Below, piece after piece: positions 7,910-17,968 of a stretch of 64,000 nucleotides of DNA; within the stretch, counting starts at the first letter, position 1, and the number at the start of each line of letters is the position of its first letter. The position numbers and the translations under genes are program-made. This DNA comes from Sulfurimicrobium sp. Its GTDB lineage: Bacteria; Pseudomonadota; Gammaproteobacteria; Burkholderiales; Sulfuricellaceae. The stretch is taken from contig JAUSBJ010000035.1 in NCBI GenBank assembly GCA_030652035.1, positions 433,023 to 497,022 of the forward strand, given 5' to 3'. The notes beneath the pieces are model-generated. The model did not search any database and had not been told where the DNA came from. It saw only the letters and a list, made by a program, of their open reading frames with translations.

Positions 7910-10639
7910 ATGATTACCAAGCTCGTCAGAAAAATCTTCGGCAGCCGCAACGACCGGCTGATCAAGCAATACATGCAAACCGTGCGCGCCATCAACGCAC
8001 TTGAGCCCTCCATTTCGGGCCTCAGCGATGAACAGTTACGCGCCAAGACAGACGAATTCAAGCAAAGGTACACCAGCGGAGCGTCCCTCGACGACTTGCT
8101 GCCGGAAGCTTTTGCAGTGGTGCGCGAAGCCAGCAAGCGCGTGCTTGAAATGCGCCACTTCGACGTGCAACTGGTCGGCGGCATGGCGCTGCACTACGGC
8201 AAGATCTCCGAAATGCGCACAGGCGAAGGCAAAACCCTGGTTTCCACCCTGCCTGCCTACCTCAACGCCCTTTCCGGCAAGGGCGTACACGTGGTGACGG
8301 TCAACGATTACCTGGCACGCCGCGACGCAGAGTGGATGGGACGCCTGCACAGCTTTCTTGGGCTTACCGTTGGCATCAACTTGCCCAATATGTCGCACGA
8401 TGAAAAGCAGCAGGCCTACGCCGCCGACATCACTTACGGCACGAACAATGAATACGGCTTCGACTATCTGCGCGACAACATGGTCTACCAGCCCACGGAA
8501 CGCGTACAGCGCAGTCTCAACTATGCCATCGTGGACGAAGTGGATTCGATCCTGATCGACGAAGCGCGTACCCCGCTGATCATTTCCGGGCAAGCCGACG
8601 ACAATGTCGATCTTTATTACCGCATTAACGAATTAGCTCCAAAACTGGTCAAGCAGGAAGAGGAAAACGGTCCTGGCGACTACAGCGTGGATGAAAAAGC
8701 ACATCAGGTGCTGCTCACCGAGACAGGTCACGAACACGCCGAGCGACTGCTGACCGAAGCCGGTCTGCTGCTGCCAGGCTCAAGCCTTTACGACGCGAGC
8801 AACATCGCTCTGATGCATCACATGTATGCGGCATTGCGCGCCCATGCCCTGTACCATCTCGACCAGAATTACGTGGTACAGAATGACGAAGTGATTATCG
8901 TGGATGAATTCACCGGCCGCCTGATGTCCGGCCGCCGCTGGTCAGACGGCCTGCATCAGGCCGTGGAAGCCAAGGAAGGCGTGAAGATCCAGCGAGAGAA
9001 CCAGACCCTGGCCTCGATTACCTTCCAGAACTATTTCCGCATGTACAACAAGTTGTCGGGCATGACCGGCACGGCCGACACCGAGGCTTTTGAATTCCAG
9101 CAGATTTATGGCCTGGAAACCGTCGTCATCCCGACACATCGCGATATGATCCGCGACGATCGCATGGACCAGGTATTCCGTACCGCCAATGAAAAATACC
9201 TGGCCGTCATCAACGATATCAAGAACTGCCAGAAACATGGCCAACCGGTGCTGGTTGGAACCACCTCGATCGAGAGCTCCGAACTTCTATCCAAAATGCT
9301 GACCCAGGCCAAGCTACCGCATGAAGTGCTGAACGCGAAGCAGCACGCGCGCGAAGCAGAAATCGTTGCGCAGGCGGGACGCCCCGACGCCATCACCATC
9401 GCTACAAACATGGCGGGCCGTGGTACCGATATCGTCCTGGGCGGCAGCATCGAACGCGACATCCACGCCATCCGCAATGACGAAAGCCTGAGCGAGGAAG
9501 AGAAAACAACCCGGATCGCAGCGCGCAAGGCGGAGTGGCAACCCATTCACGACCAGGTTCTCAGCAACGGCGGCTTGCACATCATCGGCACCGAGCGCCA
9601 CGAATCCCGCCGCGTCGACAACCAGTTACGCGGCCGTGCCGGGCGCCAGGGCGATCCCGGCTCCAGCCGCTTCTTCCTCTCGCTGGAAGACCCGCTGCTG
9701 CGCATTTTCGCCTCCGACCGCGTGGCCTCCATCATGGAACGCCTCAAGATGCCCGAGGGCGAAGCGATCGAACACCCGTGGGTGACGCGCGCCATCGAGA
9801 ATGCCCAGCGCAAGGTGGAAGCCCGTAACTTCGACATCCGCAAACAGCTGCTGGAATACGACGACGTCTCCAACGACCAGCGCAAGGTCATTTACGCCCA
9901 GCGCAACGAACTGCTGGAAACCGATGATATTTCAGACACGATCCGCGCCATGCGCGAGGATGTGATCAGCCAGACCTTTGGCATGTACATCCCGCATCAG
10001 AGCATGGAAGAACAATGGGACATCCCCGGTCTGGAAAAAGCGCTCCAGGCCGAACTGCAATTGCAGTTGCCACTGGGACAGTGGCTGGAGGACGACTCCA
10101 AACTGGGCGAGGAAGGCCTGCTGAAACGCGTCATGGAAGCTGCACATAGCCAGTACCAGATCAAGCAGGAACAGGTGGGCGCAGGCGTACTGCACCATTT
10201 CGAACGCGCGGTCATGCTGCAAAGTATGGACACCCACTGGCGCGAACATCTCGCCGCGCTGGATCACCTGCGCCAGGGCATCCACCTGCGCGGCTACGCC
10301 CAGAAAAACCCCAAGCAGGAATACAAGCGCGAGGCCTTCGAGCTATTTTCCGCCCTGCTGGAACGCATCAAGGCCGAAGTCACTCAGGTCACCATGACAG
10401 TTCAGATAAAGAGCGAGGATGATGTCGCCGCTGTGGAAGACCAGCTACCCGCGCCGGGCAACATTCAGTACCACCATGCAGAGTATGATGATGCGCTGGC
10501 TCAGGGAGAAGAAAACGCGGAAGAGGGAGGCGAGAAACATGAACCCTTCGTTCGCGCCACAGACAAGGTTGGTCGCAACGACCCCTGCCCCTGCGGCTCA
10601 GGCAAGAAATACAAACAGTGTCACGGAAAACTCAGCTAG
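7910..10639 (+). CDS. secA: Preprotein translocase ATPase SecA
   Basis: 909 residues, full length. SecA drives preproteins through SecYEG using ATP. Visible elements are the Walker A region MRTGEGKT, the DEVD box ([14 protein letters not shown]), the preprotein cross-linking region, helicase-like motif [10 protein letters not shown] and the [13 protein letters not shown] block. The C-terminal SEC-C zinc motif ([13 protein letters not shown]) binds SecB. Start ATG 7910 ([16 protein letters not shown]) matches the family. The ribosome site is weak, and a hairpin lies just upstream, so translation may be controlled. No SecM-like leader peptide is recognisable. Confidence 0.98.
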   Translation: MITKLVRKIFGSRNDRLIKQYMQTVRAINALEPSISGLSDEQLRAKTDEFKQRYTSGASLDDLLPEAFAVVREASKRVLEMRHFDVQLVGGMALHYGKISEMRTGEGKTLVSTLPAYLNALSGKGVHVVTVNDYLARRDAEWMGRLHSFLGLTVGINLPNMSHDEKQQAYAADITYGTNNEYGFDYLRDNMVYQPTERVQRSLNYAIVDEVDSILIDEARTPLIISGQADDNVDLYYRINELAPKLVKQEEENGPGDYSVDEKAHQVLLTETGHEHAERLLTEAGLLLPGSSLYDASNIALMHHMYAALRAHALYHLDQNYVVQNDEVIIVDEFTGRLMSGRRWSDGLHQAVEAKEGVKIQRENQTLASITFQNYFRMYNKLSGMTGTADTEAFEFQQIYGLETVVIPTHRDMIRDDRMDQVFRTANEKYLAVINDIKNCQKHGQPVLVGTTSIESSELLSKMLTQAKLPHEVLNAKQHAREAEIVAQAGRPDAITIATNMAGRGTDIVLGGSIERDIHAIRNDESLSEEEKTTRIAARKAEWQPIHDQVLSNGGLHIIGTERHESRRVDNQLRGRAGRQGDPGSSRFFLSLEDPLLRIFASDRVASIMERLKMPEGEAIEHPWVTRAIENAQRKVEARNFDIRKQLLEYDDVSNDQRKVIYAQRNELLETDDISDTIRAMREDVISQTFGMYIPHQSMEEQWDIPGLEKALQAELQLQLPLGQWLEDDSKLGEEGLLKRVMEAAHSQYQIKQEQVGAGVLHHFERAVMLQSMDTHWREHLAALDHLRQGIHLRGYAQKNPKQEYKREAFELFSALLERIKAEVTQVTMTVQIKSEDDVAAVEDQLPAPGNIQYHHAEYDDALAQGEENAEEGGEKHEPFVRATDKVGRNDPCPCGSGKKYKQCHGKLS

Positions 10640-12863
10640 GGGGAAGCACAGCGAATGGGGCGGGGCGGCCAAGGCGATAGCCTTGGCCGTGAGAGAAGCC
10701 CAAATGTCTGACTTTCTCCAGCGTTTGCTCAGTTTCCAGCCCCTCTGCAACCATGGAATAACCCGCCTTCTTGATCATCATCGCCAAGCCCTCCACAATA
10801 CTGCCCTGCCGCTCACCGTCCTGCTCCAGGCTGCGGATCAGTGAAATATCGAACTTTACGATATCCACCGGCATATTTGCCAGGTAACCAAGGGAAGAGT
10901 AGCCGCTACCGAAATCGTCCAGCGCCACTTTGAAGCCTTTCGCACGTAACTGGTTCAAATTGGCGGAAGCCTTTTCCAACTGGGTAATCAGCGCGGTTTC
11001 GGTGATTTCCAGCACCAGTTTGTAATCCTTGAGGAAAGGCTCGAATTCCAACAGTTTTTCCTTGATCCGGGGATGAACGACAGCCGGGCCGGAAATATTT
11101 ATCGACAGCCCTGTGCCGACCGGAATCATACCGTCGCGCAAATTTGCCAGGACTTTTTCCATAATGGCAAAATCCATCTCTGCTTCCAGACGCCGTCCTT
11201 CAACCACAGGGAAAATTGCGCCGGGCATGATCAATTCCTGTTCGCGCCGAATTCTAGCCAAGGCTTCGTAATACTCGATCTTGCTCGAACCCAGATTAAC
11301 CACCGGCTGATAATGCATTTCCAGGCAAGCGCCCGAAGCAATGGCTTCGAACACCGCATTGGTTACCTGGTTCGAAAGCAAGGCATTACCATCATGCGCC
11401 ATGTCTTCCACGTATAGCGCAATCTTGCCGCGGCCTGGCCGCTTGGCATAATACATGGCCACATCAGCCTGCTTTTGCAGCATCACAAGGCTTTCGGCAT
11501 TGACGCCCTCTGCATGGGCCAATCCGATGCTGATCCGGATTGGCTCCTTGATTCCCAGCACGGAAAAATCATATTGATCCACCGCCTCCACGCAGCGCTT
11601 TGCCACATCCTCTACATGTTGAACATCCGCTTCCAGGAACATCGTGGCAAATTCGTCGCCCCCCAAACGATAGAGGCGGTCACCAGAACGCAAAGTATCC
11701 TGCAGGATTTGCGCAATCGACTTTAGAACATGGTCACCCGCGTGGTGGCCATAGGTATCGTTAATCGGTTTGAAATGGTCGCAATCGAACAGCATGACAG
11801 AGACCGAGACTCGATGCCCATCTGCAACCGACAGCAACATTCCCCAATCCTCATCGAAACAGCGCCGGTTAAACACGCCGGTCAGCGAATCGCGGTGCGC
11901 CATGCTCCACAGTTCGGTATTTTTCTGGTCCAGACTGGAATGCATTGACTCAAGCTGGTGCTGGTAATCATTAAGTGAATTCCGGACTTTTTCCAACTCC
12001 TTGACTGCCAGGGCACCGCCAAGTGGCTCGAGCATCAGGCCGTCATGCCCGTCCCGCAGGGTGTCAATATGTTGTGAAAGTCTCAACAACGGTTTCGCCA
12101 GCAGCGTGGACAGCGCTGCATAGAACGCCCAGGACAAGAACAGGACGATGAGTGCGATCTGATACTGATAACGGATCAGGAACTTCAGCAGCGCTGATAT
12201 TTCCTCGTTGGGCACCACATTGAACAAAATATGTCCGGCCATATCCGACAGAATGGTCTCGCCTTCATGCAGGGACAGAACGATACTGGCCGGATCGGCA
12301 TAGCGGAAATGCTGCACACCCTGCAGGGCAGACTGAAAATCCACCTTAAGTACAGCATAACCAGAATCCTGCCCCGTGACATCGAGATCCTGGATCGGAT
12401 GAGACAGATAGATGAAATCGCGCCCTCCCTGCTTGGTCACTTTGACGCGTTGCAGGGGTAAGGCTAGTCCGGGCATGCCCGGCGCCACCGCGCCAAGAGG
12501 CTGGCCATGGCGATTGTAGAGTTCCACTGCATTAACATAATCCGGCGCCATGCCGCCATGCAGGGCTCGGTTATCACGCCAGTAACCGTAGTAACTCGAA
12601 TCACTCAGTTGTTGGCGCGTTTCATCCCATTCCCCCAGCGCATTGGCCACCTGCTCCAGCTCATTGGTCAGTTGCACCAAAGCCTGTGCGATTTCGGCAC
12701 TGGCAGCACGCTGGCTGTTGCGCTCAACATCAACCTGGGTGGCGTGAATTTTATTGAGCATCAGCCAACTGGTGAAGGCAAAAAACAGAGTCCCAAGAAC
12801 GATAAAAACGATTCCATAAGTTTTTACCGACAGCGGCGAAAATGAGAAGTGCAGAAATGGCAT
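10632..12863 (-). CDS. Membrane GGDEF-EAL protein with periplasmic sensor domain
   Basis: 743 residues. An N-terminal transmembrane helix (about 12–35), a periplasmic CHASE4-like region of about 200 residues, a second helix near 240–258, a HAMP-like linker, then GGDEF and EAL domains. The cyclase site is intact (RLGGDEF) and an RxxD inhibitory site (RSGD) lies five residues before it. The EAL domain keeps EAL, the Asn of [20 protein letters not shown], the Lys and the AEGLET glutamate, so phosphodiesterase activity is plausible. It turns c-di-GMP over in response to an unknown signal. Its end overlaps secA by 8 nt, tail-to-tail; it is co-directional with the hydrolase upstream (3-nt gap). Confidence 0.93.
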   Translation of the reverse strand: MPFLHFSFSPLSVKTYGIVFIVLGTLFFAFTSWLMLNKIHATQVDVERNSQRAASAEIAQALVQLTNELEQVANALGEWDETRQQLSDSSYYGYWRDNRALHGGMAPDYVNAVELYNRHGQPLGAVAPGMPGLALPLQRVKVTKQGGRDFIYLSHPIQDLDVTGQDSGYAVLKVDFQSALQGVQHFRYADPASIVLSLHEGETILSDMAGHILFNVVPNEEISALLKFLIRYQYQIALIVLFLSWAFYAALSTLLAKPLLRLSQHIDTLRDGHDGLMLEPLGGALAVKELEKVRNSLNDYQHQLESMHSSLDQKNTELWSMAHRDSLTGVFNRRCFDEDWGMLLSVADGHRVSVSVMLFDCDHFKPINDTYGHHAGDHVLKSIAQILQDTLRSGDRLYRLGGDEFATMFLEADVQHVEDVAKRCVEAVDQYDFSVLGIKEPIRISIGLAHAEGVNAESLVMLQKQADVAMYYAKRPGRGKIALYVEDMAHDGNALLSNQVTNAVFEAIASGACLEMHYQPVVNLGSSKIEYYEALARIRREQELIMPGAIFPVVEGRRLEAEMDFAIMEKVLANLRDGMIPVGTGLSINISGPAVVHPRIKEKLLEFEPFLKDYKLVLEITETALITQLEKASANLNQLRAKGFKVALDDFGSGYSSLGYLANMPVDIVKFDISLIRSLEQDGERQGSIVEGLAMMIKKAGYSMVAEGLETEQTLEKVRHLGFSHGQGYRLGRPAPFAVLPPS

Positions 12864-12866
12864 TGC

Positions 12867-13727
12867 TTAATGGGGTTTCTTTTTCAGAATTTCCGCCACC
12901 CGATCACTGAGTTCAAACTCGTACTCACCGTCAAAAAAGTGTCCGGCATTTTCGATCCAGCTTATCGGCACTCGGCTTTTCGCAAGCTGGGCCTGCCAGG
13001 CCGGAGAGATAACCTGATCTTTAGTGCCAAGAACGATATCCACCGGCACTCTGACCCGGCCCAACCGGTTCACGATCAAATCCCCCGTCCAGTCCGCATA
13101 AGAAAGATAGGCGGGCACCGTGGCAGCATAATTGTTTTTGCAATACCCCATGGTAAAACGTCGCAGAGGCGGCACCGGCTCTGACGCGGCCGGCTTTTCC
13201 GCTTGAGCCTTGCGGTACTGGCCGGCCTCTACCTCAAGAGGCGTGATGCCGATCAGAATGGCGCGTTCCACCAGCACATTGGGCGTGGCGGCGAGATAGG
13301 CCAGAACATCCTTGCCGCCGGAGCTATGGCCAGTCATGGCAATTCTGCGATGGCCACGACCGGCAAGCCAGTCTACCCATAGCCCGATTTCACGCAGATC
13401 ATCCTGCAGAGTGTGCTTATGTACGGCTTCACACGACAGGCTCTTGTTACGGCGGCTTACCCCCAGCGAAAGCGTCGGCACCAGAACCGGGTATCCAGCA
13501 TCGGAAAGCGCATCTGCGAGACGATTCGTGGGCGGCGCATTGCGCGTCTGCAGAAAGCCATGCAGCAGAAGGACGGCGGGATAACCCGGCTTGCCGGCGC
13601 GATAATCCGCAGCGCCTACCAGACTGGGGGAAAACCTGATCTCGACCATGTCGGCACGCGCAGGAGACTGTGCAGCGAAAACCGCCAATAACAGTAGATA
13701 AACCCGTGCATGTTTCAAGCCCCGCAT
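12867..13727 (-). CDS. Exported alpha/beta hydrolase
   Basis: 286 residues from ATG 13727; a TTG six codons earlier is possible. A signal peptide of about 25 residues ends in SPARA. The hydrolase core shows the oxyanion strand LLLHGFLQTR, nucleophile elbow GHSSGG (Ser near residue 137), an acidic residue after the VPVDIVLGTKD strand and the catalytic His in ENAGHFF. It acts in the periplasm or outside on an unknown ester-type substrate. It probably forms a two-gene operon with the GGDEF-EAL gene immediately downstream. Confidence 0.85.
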   Translation of the reverse strand: MRGLKHARVYLLLLAVFAAQSPARADMVEIRFSPSLVGAADYRAGKPGYPAVLLLHGFLQTRNAPPTNRLADALSDAGYPVLVPTLSLGVSRRNKSLSCEAVHKHTLQDDLREIGLWVDWLAGRGHRRIAMTGHSSGGKDVLAYLAATPNVLVERAILIGITPLEVEAGQYRKAQAEKPAASEPVPPLRRFTMGYCKNNYAATVPAYLSYADWTGDLIVNRLGRVRVPVDIVLGTKDQVISPAWQAQLAKSRVPISWIENAGHFFDGEYEFELSDRVAEILKKKPH

Positions 13728-13855
13728 ACCTCCCCCTGGTATCAATCGCGCTCTGGCCGATTGTATAGCGACAGCATTGACAGCAAAAGAAAATATTGCC
13801 CCTGCTGCGGGAAAGGCGATTCAGGTTAAAATCATCCTCTATTTAAGGGAATACC

Positions 13856-14425
13856 ATGAGTCAAACTTACCCACTGGCAAAAATTGGCCTCATCACTGTC
13901 AGCGACCGTGCCTTCCAGGGCGTCTACGAGGATCAGGGCATTCCTGCCCTGCACACTTGGCTGGAGACAACTCTTGCCACTCCGTACCAAGCCATCACGC
14001 GCCTGGTGCCGGATGAACAGGCGCAAATCGAAGCTGCATTGAAACAACTGGTGGATGAGGAATCCTGCTGCCTGGTGCTTACCACTGGCGGCACCGGCCC
14101 GGCGCCCCGTGACGTCACGCCGGAAGCAACGCTGGCCGTGGCGGACCGGGTATTGGACGGATTTGGCGAGCAGATGCGCGCAGTAAGTCTGAAATATGTG
14201 CCGACAGCCATTCTGTCGCGCCAGGTAGGTGTGATTCGCAAACAAAGCCTGATCCTCAACCTGCCCGGACAGCCCAAGGCCATCAAGGAAACGCTGGATG
14301 GCGTTTTTGCTGCCGTCCCCTACTGTATCGACCTGATCGGCGGCCCCTATCTGGAAACGCGGCCGGAAGCGGTGCAACCCTTCCGCCCCAAGTCGGCACA
14401 ACGACCACAACCAGACACGCGCTAA
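13856..14425 (+). CDS. mog: Molybdopterin adenylyltransferase (MogA-like)
   Basis: 189 residues of the MoaB/Mog family. Signature elements are GLITVSDRAFQG at the N-terminus, LTTGGTGPAPRDVTPEAT in the centre and LNLPGQPKAI near the end. MogA adenylates molybdopterin before molybdenum insertion by MoeA. The VYEDQGIP block fits the MogA branch rather than MoaB. Apparently monocistronic; no other molybdenum cofactor genes lie nearby. Confidence 0.9.
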   Translation: MSQTYPLAKIGLITVSDRAFQGVYEDQGIPALHTWLETTLATPYQAITRLVPDEQAQIEAALKQLVDEESCCLVLTTGGTGPAPRDVTPEATLAVADRVLDGFGEQMRAVSLKYVPTAILSRQVGVIRKQSLILNLPGQPKAIKETLDGVFAAVPYCIDLIGGPYLETRPEAVQPFRPKSAQRPQPDTR

Positions 14426-14435
14426 ATTCATGTTT

Positions 14436-14464
14436 TTTCCATTAAATAGCGGGCAGCGTACAAT
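14436..14464 (+). promoter_or_regulatory. Candidate sigma-70 promoter upstream of the 14499 gene
   Basis: TTTCCA at 14436–14441 and TACAAT at 14459–14464 with a 17-nt spacer, 34 nt before the next start codon. The -35 is only partly conserved. Confidence 0.35.
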
Positions 14465-14498
14465 CCAGCCCCACGAAACAGAATGATCCGGGGGTGAC

Positions 14499-16097
14499 AT
14501 GTTTGACTTCAAGGGGCTGATCAACGCCCTGCTACGCAAAACCAGCGATGATCCTGTTGGCGACCTCAAATCCGCCACCATCTGGGTACAGGAATTGCCG
14601 CAGAACGACGTCTACCAGGCGCATAAGGAGATCGTCAAAGCCCTCGGCGGCCTTAACCGGAATGCCGACACCTCGCTCAAGGAGCGGATACGGGTTCTGC
14701 TCTATCTGGATGAGAAAGCCACTTCCTTACAGGAAACTTTGTGCCGGGAATTCCTTGCAGCAGCCGACACTCCTGACAACTCCGCCCGGCAACGGCTCCC
14801 CACCATTTTGCAATTCTGGGAGGAAATGGGCGCCGGCTACGAACAATGTATCCGCACTTTTGCCAAGAATCCCGGCAATGCAAAAATTCGCGAACAACTG
14901 CCTTTGCTTACCGCCAAGGCGCTGCATTTCCATGCCATGCAGGCAAAGTGGAGCCACATGCGCTACCTGCCGGTTGAATCACATGTGTGGCGCCGCCTGC
15001 ACCGGCTTTTCCTGTTCGCCGAACAGGAAAAGATAGAACGCGTTCCGGTGCGGCTACACCCCGAACAGGACGACACCAGTTGTACCAGCGAGTATCTGCA
15101 GCCCATGATGCTGCACCTGTCCAACCCTGCCAGCCTGCGCCCGTCACAGATCGAAAGCGTCGATCTGTGGCTCGACAGCTGGTCAAAAAGCCTGGTTATC
15201 GAGGCCGGCTTCCGCCCCCACCGCCAGCTCTATGCCGTCAATCTGGGCGACACCAAGCCAGCCAGAAAACTGCGCCGCAACATGCTGGGGGAGAAATACC
15301 GCTATTGGGGCATCGAACTGATGCTGGTAGTGATTGCCAAAACCGTGGAACAACTCAAGCAGGGAGAGTTGCCCGCCCGCCTCAAACTGGGGGAAGATTG
15401 CCGCCTGCCAGCCTGCCTCGAATTGATCGAAGAAGTTTCCGAACGCTGGTCAGGTCAACTCACCACGCGCAAGCATGCCAGGATAACTGCCGAAAAATCG
15501 CTGCTGGTGTTGCAGGATTTTGCCAATATCCTGATACATCTACAGGGCGGCAAGAAGAGCGGTGTCACGGCAACATTCAGTGTCGAGAACACAAACACGC
15601 AAACCGCGCTCAAACCCAGCGGAGAGCCTGAACTGTTTGAATCCGGGGCGCAGCAGTGGCAGGTTGAAAATGAATCATTGAGCGGCTATGGCGTCACTTT
15701 TACACGTAGCGACAAGGAACCGCTGAAAATCGGCACGCTGGTGGGCCTCAAGGCAACTATCGGCAAGAGTTTTGCCATCGGCATCGTGCGCCGCATCAGC
15801 AACGAACCGCCGCTCAAGGTCCATGCCGGTATCCAAACCCTGAGCCAGACAGCCATTGTTGTGGAACTTCATCCCCTGCCCGGTGAGTTGGGGGCACCAA
15901 GCCCGGCCATTTACCTGCCTGAACTGCCAAAACTTGAACTGGGACGCAGCCTGCTGCTATCCGCCTCTGCGCATGTTCCGGCACGGCTGGTTCAACTCAA
16001 GGCCCAGGGTAAGACTTATACCATTCGTCTGCATGCGGCGGTCGAACACGGTCCGGATTATGTACAGGCGGGATTTGACGTTGTTGCCAAGGGCTAG
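14499..16097 (+). CDS. Hypothetical cytoplasmic protein with possible C-terminal PilZ-like domain
   Basis: 532 residues, no signal peptide or membrane segment. The first about 330 residues are helical and hydrophilic and match no family I recognise. The last about 160 residues (from WQVENESLSGYGVTF) look beta-rich and have the order 'NESLSGYGV … IGTLVGLKA … FAIGIVRRIS', reminiscent of a PilZ domain with its D/NxSxxG motif. The usual RxxxR motif is not clear, so c-di-GMP binding is only a guess. The next gene follows after 30 nt. Function unknown. Confidence 0.7.
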   Translation: MFDFKGLINALLRKTSDDPVGDLKSATIWVQELPQNDVYQAHKEIVKALGGLNRNADTSLKERIRVLLYLDEKATSLQETLCREFLAAADTPDNSARQRLPTILQFWEEMGAGYEQCIRTFAKNPGNAKIREQLPLLTAKALHFHAMQAKWSHMRYLPVESHVWRRLHRLFLFAEQEKIERVPVRLHPEQDDTSCTSEYLQPMMLHLSNPASLRPSQIESVDLWLDSWSKSLVIEAGFRPHRQLYAVNLGDTKPARKLRRNMLGEKYRYWGIELMLVVIAKTVEQLKQGELPARLKLGEDCRLPACLELIEEVSERWSGQLTTRKHARITAEKSLLVLQDFANILIHLQGGKKSGVTATFSVENTNTQTALKPSGEPELFESGAQQWQVENESLSGYGVTFTRSDKEPLKIGTLVGLKATIGKSFAIGIVRRISNEPPLKVHAGIQTLSQTAIVVELHPLPGELGAPSPAIYLPELPKLELGRSLLLSASAHVPARLVQLKAQGKTYTIRLHAAVEHGPDYVQAGFDVVAKG

Positions 16098-16127
16098 CGT
16101 GCAACACTACGCCAGGAAAATGTTCAG

Positions 16128-16793
16128 ATGAACGCATTAGAAATCGCCACCGGAACAAACCCATCCAGCGCTGTCATCTGGCTGCACGGACTGGGCGCCG
16201 ACGCCCACGACTTTGCCCCCATCGTTCCCGAACTTGGCCTGCCACCCCAACTGGCGGTGCGTTTCATCTTCCCGAATGCACCGCTGCTACCGGTCACGAT
16301 CAATAACGGCTACATCATGCCCGCCTGGTACGATGTCTGCAGCCAGGACCTGCGCCAGATCGAGGACGAAGCCGGTATCCGCGCCTCACAGCAGCGAGTG
16401 GAGGCGCTCATCCACCGGGAAGAGGCGCGCGGCATTCCTGCCTCACGCATTGTGCTGGCCGGCTTCTCCCAGGGCGGCGCTATTGCGCTTCACACCGGCC
16501 TGCGCCATGCCGAACCTCTGGCGGGGTTGCTGGCGCTTTCCACTTATTTGCCACTAACGCACACGTTGGTTTCCGAAGCCAGCACGGCCAGTACCGGCGC
16601 GCCGATCTTCATGGCGCATGGCACGGCAGACAGCGTCATCCCACTAGGACAAGGCATCGCCTCGCGCGATTGGCTGGAAGAACATGGCTATGCAGTCGAG
16701 TGGCGAGAATATCCGATGGCCCACTCCGTATGCCCGGAGGAAATTATTGATATCGGGCAGTGGCTGGTTCAGGTGCTGACTGCCGAACCGTAA
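16128..16793 (+). CDS. Carboxylesterase / phospholipase-type alpha/beta hydrolase
   Basis: 221 residues, the usual length of the bacterial carboxylesterase II/YpfH group. It shows WLHGLGADAHDF (oxyanion region), nucleophile elbow GFSQGG (Ser near 114), an Asp in HGTADSVIP and the C-terminal His in YPMAHSVCPEE: a complete triad. It is cytosolic and should cleave short acyl esters or acyl-protein thioesters. The substrate is unknown. It is convergent with the glycosyltransferase gene. Confidence 0.9.
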   Translation: MNALEIATGTNPSSAVIWLHGLGADAHDFAPIVPELGLPPQLAVRFIFPNAPLLPVTINNGYIMPAWYDVCSQDLRQIEDEAGIRASQQRVEALIHREEARGIPASRIVLAGFSQGGAIALHTGLRHAEPLAGLLALSTYLPLTHTLVSEASTASTGAPIFMAHGTADSVIPLGQGIASRDWLEEHGYAVEWREYPMAHSVCPEEIIDIGQWLVQVLTAEP

Positions 16794-16807
16794 AGCAAAT
16801 AAGCTTT

Positions 16808-17890
16808 TCACAGTCCCTGAAGCAGTTCCTGCACCGCCGCCAGCACACGCTCGACCGGAATCGCTTCCAGACATTCGCTACGCTTGCCACCGCCACAACC
16901 ATCATTGCCGCACGGGCGGCAAATATGCGCCGAAGTCAGAATGCGATGTGGCACGCGCCACGGCCCCCATTCGAGATCGCCGCTGGGTCCGAACAGGACA
17001 ACTACCGGCGTTTGCATTGCCGCAGCGATATGCATGGGCGCCGAATCAACGCCGACAAACACTTTAGCCATGGACGTCAGCGCCGCCAGCTGTTTCAGGT
17101 TCAACTGCCCGGAAAAGTTTACTACAGGCCATTCAAGCGGCGCCAGCATCTCCCGCACCAGCGCTTGCTCAGCCGCATCCGGTGCCGCCGTGACCACAAT
17201 CCTCTGGCCTTGAGCTTGCAAGGCGCGCATCAGCTCCGTCATATGGCCGGCCGGCCAGCACTTGAACATCCAGCGCGAAGCCGGGTGGATATGAATAAAA
17301 TCCTTGCCTGCAAGGCCATGCTGCTCCAGTCTATGCCGCACATCCTCTCTTGCCGCCTCGCCCGGATCAAGCGTCAGCATGCGCTCGCCCTCTCCCGGGA
17401 AAAGGCCAATCCTGCGCAAGGCATCGAGTTGTGTCTCGACCGTATGGCGGAACGTTCCGCCAGGAACAGGATATAAATGGGTAAAGCTGTTGCGCCAAAA
17501 ATAGCCGCGTCCGCGCACATTGCGCGTCACTGCATGCGGCACGTCCAGCAGGCGGGCAAGCCAGGCGCCGCGGTTATGTTCAGTAAGGTGGATCACCAGG
17601 TCGTACTGCCTGGCCCGCAGACGCGAGAACAGACGCCACTCCTCACTCACCTGACTGAATAGCCCGAATTTTTTCCAGCCCCGGTCGATGGTGTGCACTT
17701 CCGAGATCGCCGGATGAAATGTCAGCATCTCCGCCGTATCTTGATAGACCAATGCATCCACCTCGATGTGGGGCGCATGGTTTTTCAATGTGGTGAATAC
17801 CGGCGAAGTCAGCAGCACGTCGCCGTGGTGGCGTAATTTGATGACCAGGACACGGCGAAGAGAAGTCAGATCGATTGCATCTTTAAGCAT
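16808..17890 (-). CDS. Glycosyltransferase family 9 (heptosyltransferase III-like)
   Basis: 360 residues from ATG 17890 (MLKDAIDLTSLRRVLVIKLRHHGDVLLTSPVF). The GT-B fold pattern of family 9 is clear: N-terminal IKLRHHGDVL, central HPASRWMFKCWP and the C-terminal nucleotide-sugar site FVGVDSAPMHIAAAMQTPVVVLFGPSG. Closest in feel to WaaQ/RfaQ, which add heptose III to the LPS core in the cytoplasm. The late cysteine cluster (CRPCGNDGCGG) is also seen in this group. The TonB receptor gene upstream on the same strand is separated by a terminator, so it is probably a separate unit. Confidence 0.87.
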   Translation of the reverse strand: MLKDAIDLTSLRRVLVIKLRHHGDVLLTSPVFTTLKNHAPHIEVDALVYQDTAEMLTFHPAISEVHTIDRGWKKFGLFSQVSEEWRLFSRLRARQYDLVIHLTEHNRGAWLARLLDVPHAVTRNVRGRGYFWRNSFTHLYPVPGGTFRHTVETQLDALRRIGLFPGEGERMLTLDPGEAAREDVRHRLEQHGLAGKDFIHIHPASRWMFKCWPAGHMTELMRALQAQGQRIVVTAAPDAAEQALVREMLAPLEWPVVNFSGQLNLKQLAALTSMAKVFVGVDSAPMHIAAAMQTPVVVLFGPSGDLEWGPWRVPHRILTSAHICRPCGNDGCGGGKRSECLEAIPVERVLAAVQELLQGL

Positions 17891-17920
17891 GCACGCACGA
17901 TAGCAAAGTTTGGTGTAAAA

Positions 17921-17949
17921 GAAAAAGGCGGACCGCAATGCTGTCCGCC
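17921..17949 (-). terminator. Terminator downstream of the TonB-dependent receptor
   Basis: A 7-bp stem (GGCGGAC/GTCCGCC) with a 9-nt loop, followed on the minus strand by a run of five T, 20 nt after the receptor stop codon. Confidence 0.85.
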
Positions 17950-17968
17950 TCTTTGCGCTGCCAGCCCC